From positions 1 to 50,330 of the forward strand of contig CAMUAR010000024.1 of NCBI GenBank assembly GCA_947086895.1: a stretch of 50,330 bases of DNA, written 5' to 3'. Positions 48,584 through 50,330 of the stretch are shown here, piece by piece; the first letter of the stretch is position 1; every line of letters begins with the position of its first letter. The stretch comes from an uncultured Lachnospiraceae bacterium. Its GTDB lineage: Bacteria > Bacillota > Clostridia > Lachnospirales > Lachnospiraceae. The notes beneath the pieces were generated by a model. That model did not search any database and was not told the DNA's origin. It saw only the letters and a list, made by a program, of their open reading frames with translations. A program made the position numbers and the translations under genes.

Positions 48584-50330
48584 ATGTTAGACAAATTATT
48601 AGGTGATGCTCAAAATATTTGCAATATTGATTTGGAAGTACTTGCTCATGGTTTATGTACTCCTGGAATGTTAAAAAAATATATATCCGGCAAAATGAGA
48701 CCAGAAAAACTGTTGATTGATGCATTGTGGCAGCGAATTGATGGAAGATCCATGGAAAAATTTGAAATCAATTTAGATATGGATGAATATAACCTGGCGT
48801 GCAGCCGCGCCAAAATACAAGAGTTGATACGTCATGGAAAACTTCTTGAAGCAGAACAGGAATTAAAAAATTATGAAGTAATATCCGATGCAAACAAACG
48901 ACCGCTGCATCGGCAATTTGCCTGTCTTCAATGGTCGGAAATTTATCGAAGGCAACAAAAATCTTTCTCTTCACAAGAAGAAATCATTTTGGAAGGACTT
49001 GCACAAACACTTCCAAAAATCTCTATCTCTCCTGAAATAATGGAAACTCATCGATTCAGTATGATGGAATTGTTATTGCTGGAACAGTATGCATTTCTTA
49101 TAGAAAACAAATCCCCTGGACTTGCAGTTCGATGGTATCAGGCAATTCAGCAGTATATTGATAAAGCTTCACCCAAAGGATTTGATTTTGACTTAGCAGA
49201 TAAATACAAATTATTGCCGCCAGTGTTGTACCGGCTGGCAAAACGTTTCTCGATGAGCGAAATGTATGAAGAAGCATTGGAATGGCTGAAAAAAGGATGT
49301 TCGATGCTAAGTCAGCGCAAAATGCTTTCTGCACTTTTTGTATCTATGAAAGAATTGGAGTTTGAAATTTTGCAAAAGACTGGTCGGGAAATACCGGAAT
49401 GGCAGCAGGAATGTTTAAATTTAATTGTGGAATTTGTGGGAAAAGGAAATCATAATTGGCGTGAAATTACCCATCCCGATTATACAGAACATACCCTGCA
49501 TTGTGTAAATTCCACATTGCGCGAACGCAGGCTGGCACATGGTTTCCGCCTGGAAGATCTGGCGGGCGGCGAATGTGATCCGCGCACATTAAAAGCGGCG
49601 GAAAACGGAAGGCGCAGATTGCAGACAGCAAAAAAAGAATATCTCTATCATGAGCTTGGGCTGTCAACACGAAAATTTGACGGCTCTTTGATTACACGGT
49701 GTTACCCTGATTTTCGAAAATTTTCAAGATTAGTGGAATGTTATAATGAAGAAAATTTTGATGAAGCAGAACAAATTTATAAAGAACTGATACAAGGGCT
49801 AAATATGGATGAAGTGACCAATCAGCAGTTTGTACAGTATTGGAATATTTGTCTGCGGTATAGTAAAAGAGAAATATCAAAACAGGATTACCGGGCAAAA
49901 TTAATGGAATTGCTGAAAAAAACTCTTCCCGATTTGGGGGAGCTTGGTGCAAATTGTATTTTAACAAAATATGAAAGAGATATTATTGAAGATTTATCTT
50001 GGAATGTAGATTTGGAGGATGCAGGTCAAGTAGAAAAATTGCTGGAAGGACAGTATCACCGGTTTACAAAAGAAAAAGTATTGATTTGCTTTTTTCCTGA
50101 ATACTATACTACAATTTCCTATTGTCTTGGACGTATCGCAAAACTTCGGCATGATTTTAAAAAGGCGGAATATTACTTAGATACTGTGCTGGAACAGATA
50201 TGGCTTCTGCCAGATAATTTTAATTGGGATACACTTCTTTTCCAACGCTTTCAATTAGAAGAAGAAAAACAAAAAACAATCATAACCACCCGTCAAACGG
50301 GTGGTTTGCTCTGCGGCTATAAGCCGCTGT
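48584..50330 (+). CDS. HTH/TPR-like regulatory protein, 3' end outside window
   Basis: An open frame of at least 582 codons without a stop before the window edge. The N-terminus (LDLEVLAHGLCTPGMLKKYISG-like, residues about 14-36) resembles a degenerate HTH. Tandem helix pairs follow (e.g. EALEWLKKGCSML), as in TPR regulators of the Rgg/PlcR type. A second HTH-like stretch (RERRLAHGFRLEDLAGG) lies near residue 315. The last 16 codons fall in hairpin sequence, so the natural end may be lost to an insertion. Only a weak AGGT precedes the ATG. Confidence 0.7.
   Translation, partial: MLDKLLGDAQNICNIDLEVLAHGLCTPGMLKKYISGKMRPEKLLIDALWQRIDGRSMEKFEINLDMDEYNLACSRAKIQELIRHGKLLEAEQELKNYEVISDANKRPLHRQFACLQWSEIYRRQQKSFSSQEEIILEGLAQTLPKISISPEIMETHRFSMMELLLLEQYAFLIENKSPGLAVRWYQAIQQYIDKASPKGFDFDLADKYKLLPPVLYRLAKRFSMSEMYEEALEWLKKGCSMLSQRKMLSALFVSMKELEFEILQKTGREIPEWQQECLNLIVEFVGKGNHNWREITHPDYTEHTLHCVNSTLRERRLAHGFRLEDLAGGECDPRTLKAAENGRRRLQTAKKEYLYHELGLSTRKFDGSLITRCYPDFRKFSRLVECYNEENFDEAEQIYKELIQGLNMDEVTNQQFVQYWNICLRYSKREISKQDYRAKLMELLKKTLPDLGELGANCILTKYERDIIEDLSWNVDLEDAGQVEKLLEGQYHRFTKEKVLICFFPEYYTTISYCLGRIAKLRHDFKKAEYYLDTVLEQIWLLPDNFNWDTLLFQRFQLEEEKQKTIITTRQTGGLLCGYKPL
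50284..50330. mobile_element. Possible end of an IS200/IS605-type element
   Basis: AACCACCCGT-CAA-ACGGGTGGTT (50284-50306) is a perfect 10-bp hairpin, and GCGGCT-ATA-AGCCGC (50313-50327) a second. Paired subterminal hairpins are typical of IS200/IS605 ends, and this one breaks into an open coding frame. No transposase is inside the window. Confidence 0.4.

Noticed and set aside
1..50330. tRNA or rRNA genes
   Set aside because: No cloverleaf or rRNA-like sequence was recognised by eye on either strand; a tRNAscan run would be needed to exclude one fully.

Overview
The window looks like chromosomal DNA of a low-GC Bacillota, most likely a motile Clostridia of the Lachnospiraceae type. The evidence is AT-rich intergenic DNA, strong GGAGG-type ribosome sites, TTG and GTG starts, a hpf-secA-prfB order with an RF2 programmed frameshift, and uvrB followed by uvrA. 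The taxonomic call is inference; there is no rRNA or tRNA here.

Layout. 1-13 kb: a degenerate 44-50 bp tandem repeat, a DJ-1/PfpI protein, an unknown protein, a GH31 glycosidase, a YfbR-like HD phosphohydrolase, UvrA, a small membrane-anchored unknown and UvrB, all on the minus strand. 13.7-15.7 kb: a HipA-like kinase with a small partner, then 113-bp tandem repeats built from palindromes. 16.2-30.1 kb: a plus-strand, visibly more AT-rich defence operon of seven genes. Its members are a DNA-binding-like unknown, BrxP (PAPS-reductase family with Fe-S motifs and a DUF4007-like tail), BrxC ATPase, PglZ, a short BrxL, a CxxC mini-protein and a cysteine desulfurase. This is BREX type 4 with its own apparent sulfur supply and no methyltransferase.

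30.2-36.3 kb: conserved core on the minus strand (CheW with a charged tail, prfB, secA, hpf with a structured leader). 36.5-37.1 kb: a non-coding AT-rich stretch holding five DnaA-box-like sites in 89 bp, with flanking genes diverging from it. 37.2-38.6 kb: YjfB and a CPBP protease. 39.4-48.0 kb: a five-gene plus-strand cassette (SWIM zinc finger, HEAT-like repeat protein, MoxR AAA ATPase, DUF5682, vWA). Three of its genes are each preceded, at 15-16 nt from the start codon, by a potential H-type pseudoknot of unrelated sequence but the same topology. 48.1-50.3 kb: a terminator, a second copy of the dispersed palindromic repeat seen at 15.6 kb, and an HTH/TPR-like gene that runs off the window and ends in hairpins resembling a transposon end.

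The two most interesting systems are the sulfur-linked BREX type 4 operon and the MoxR-vWA-SWIM-DUF5682 cassette with its repeated pseudoknot leaders.
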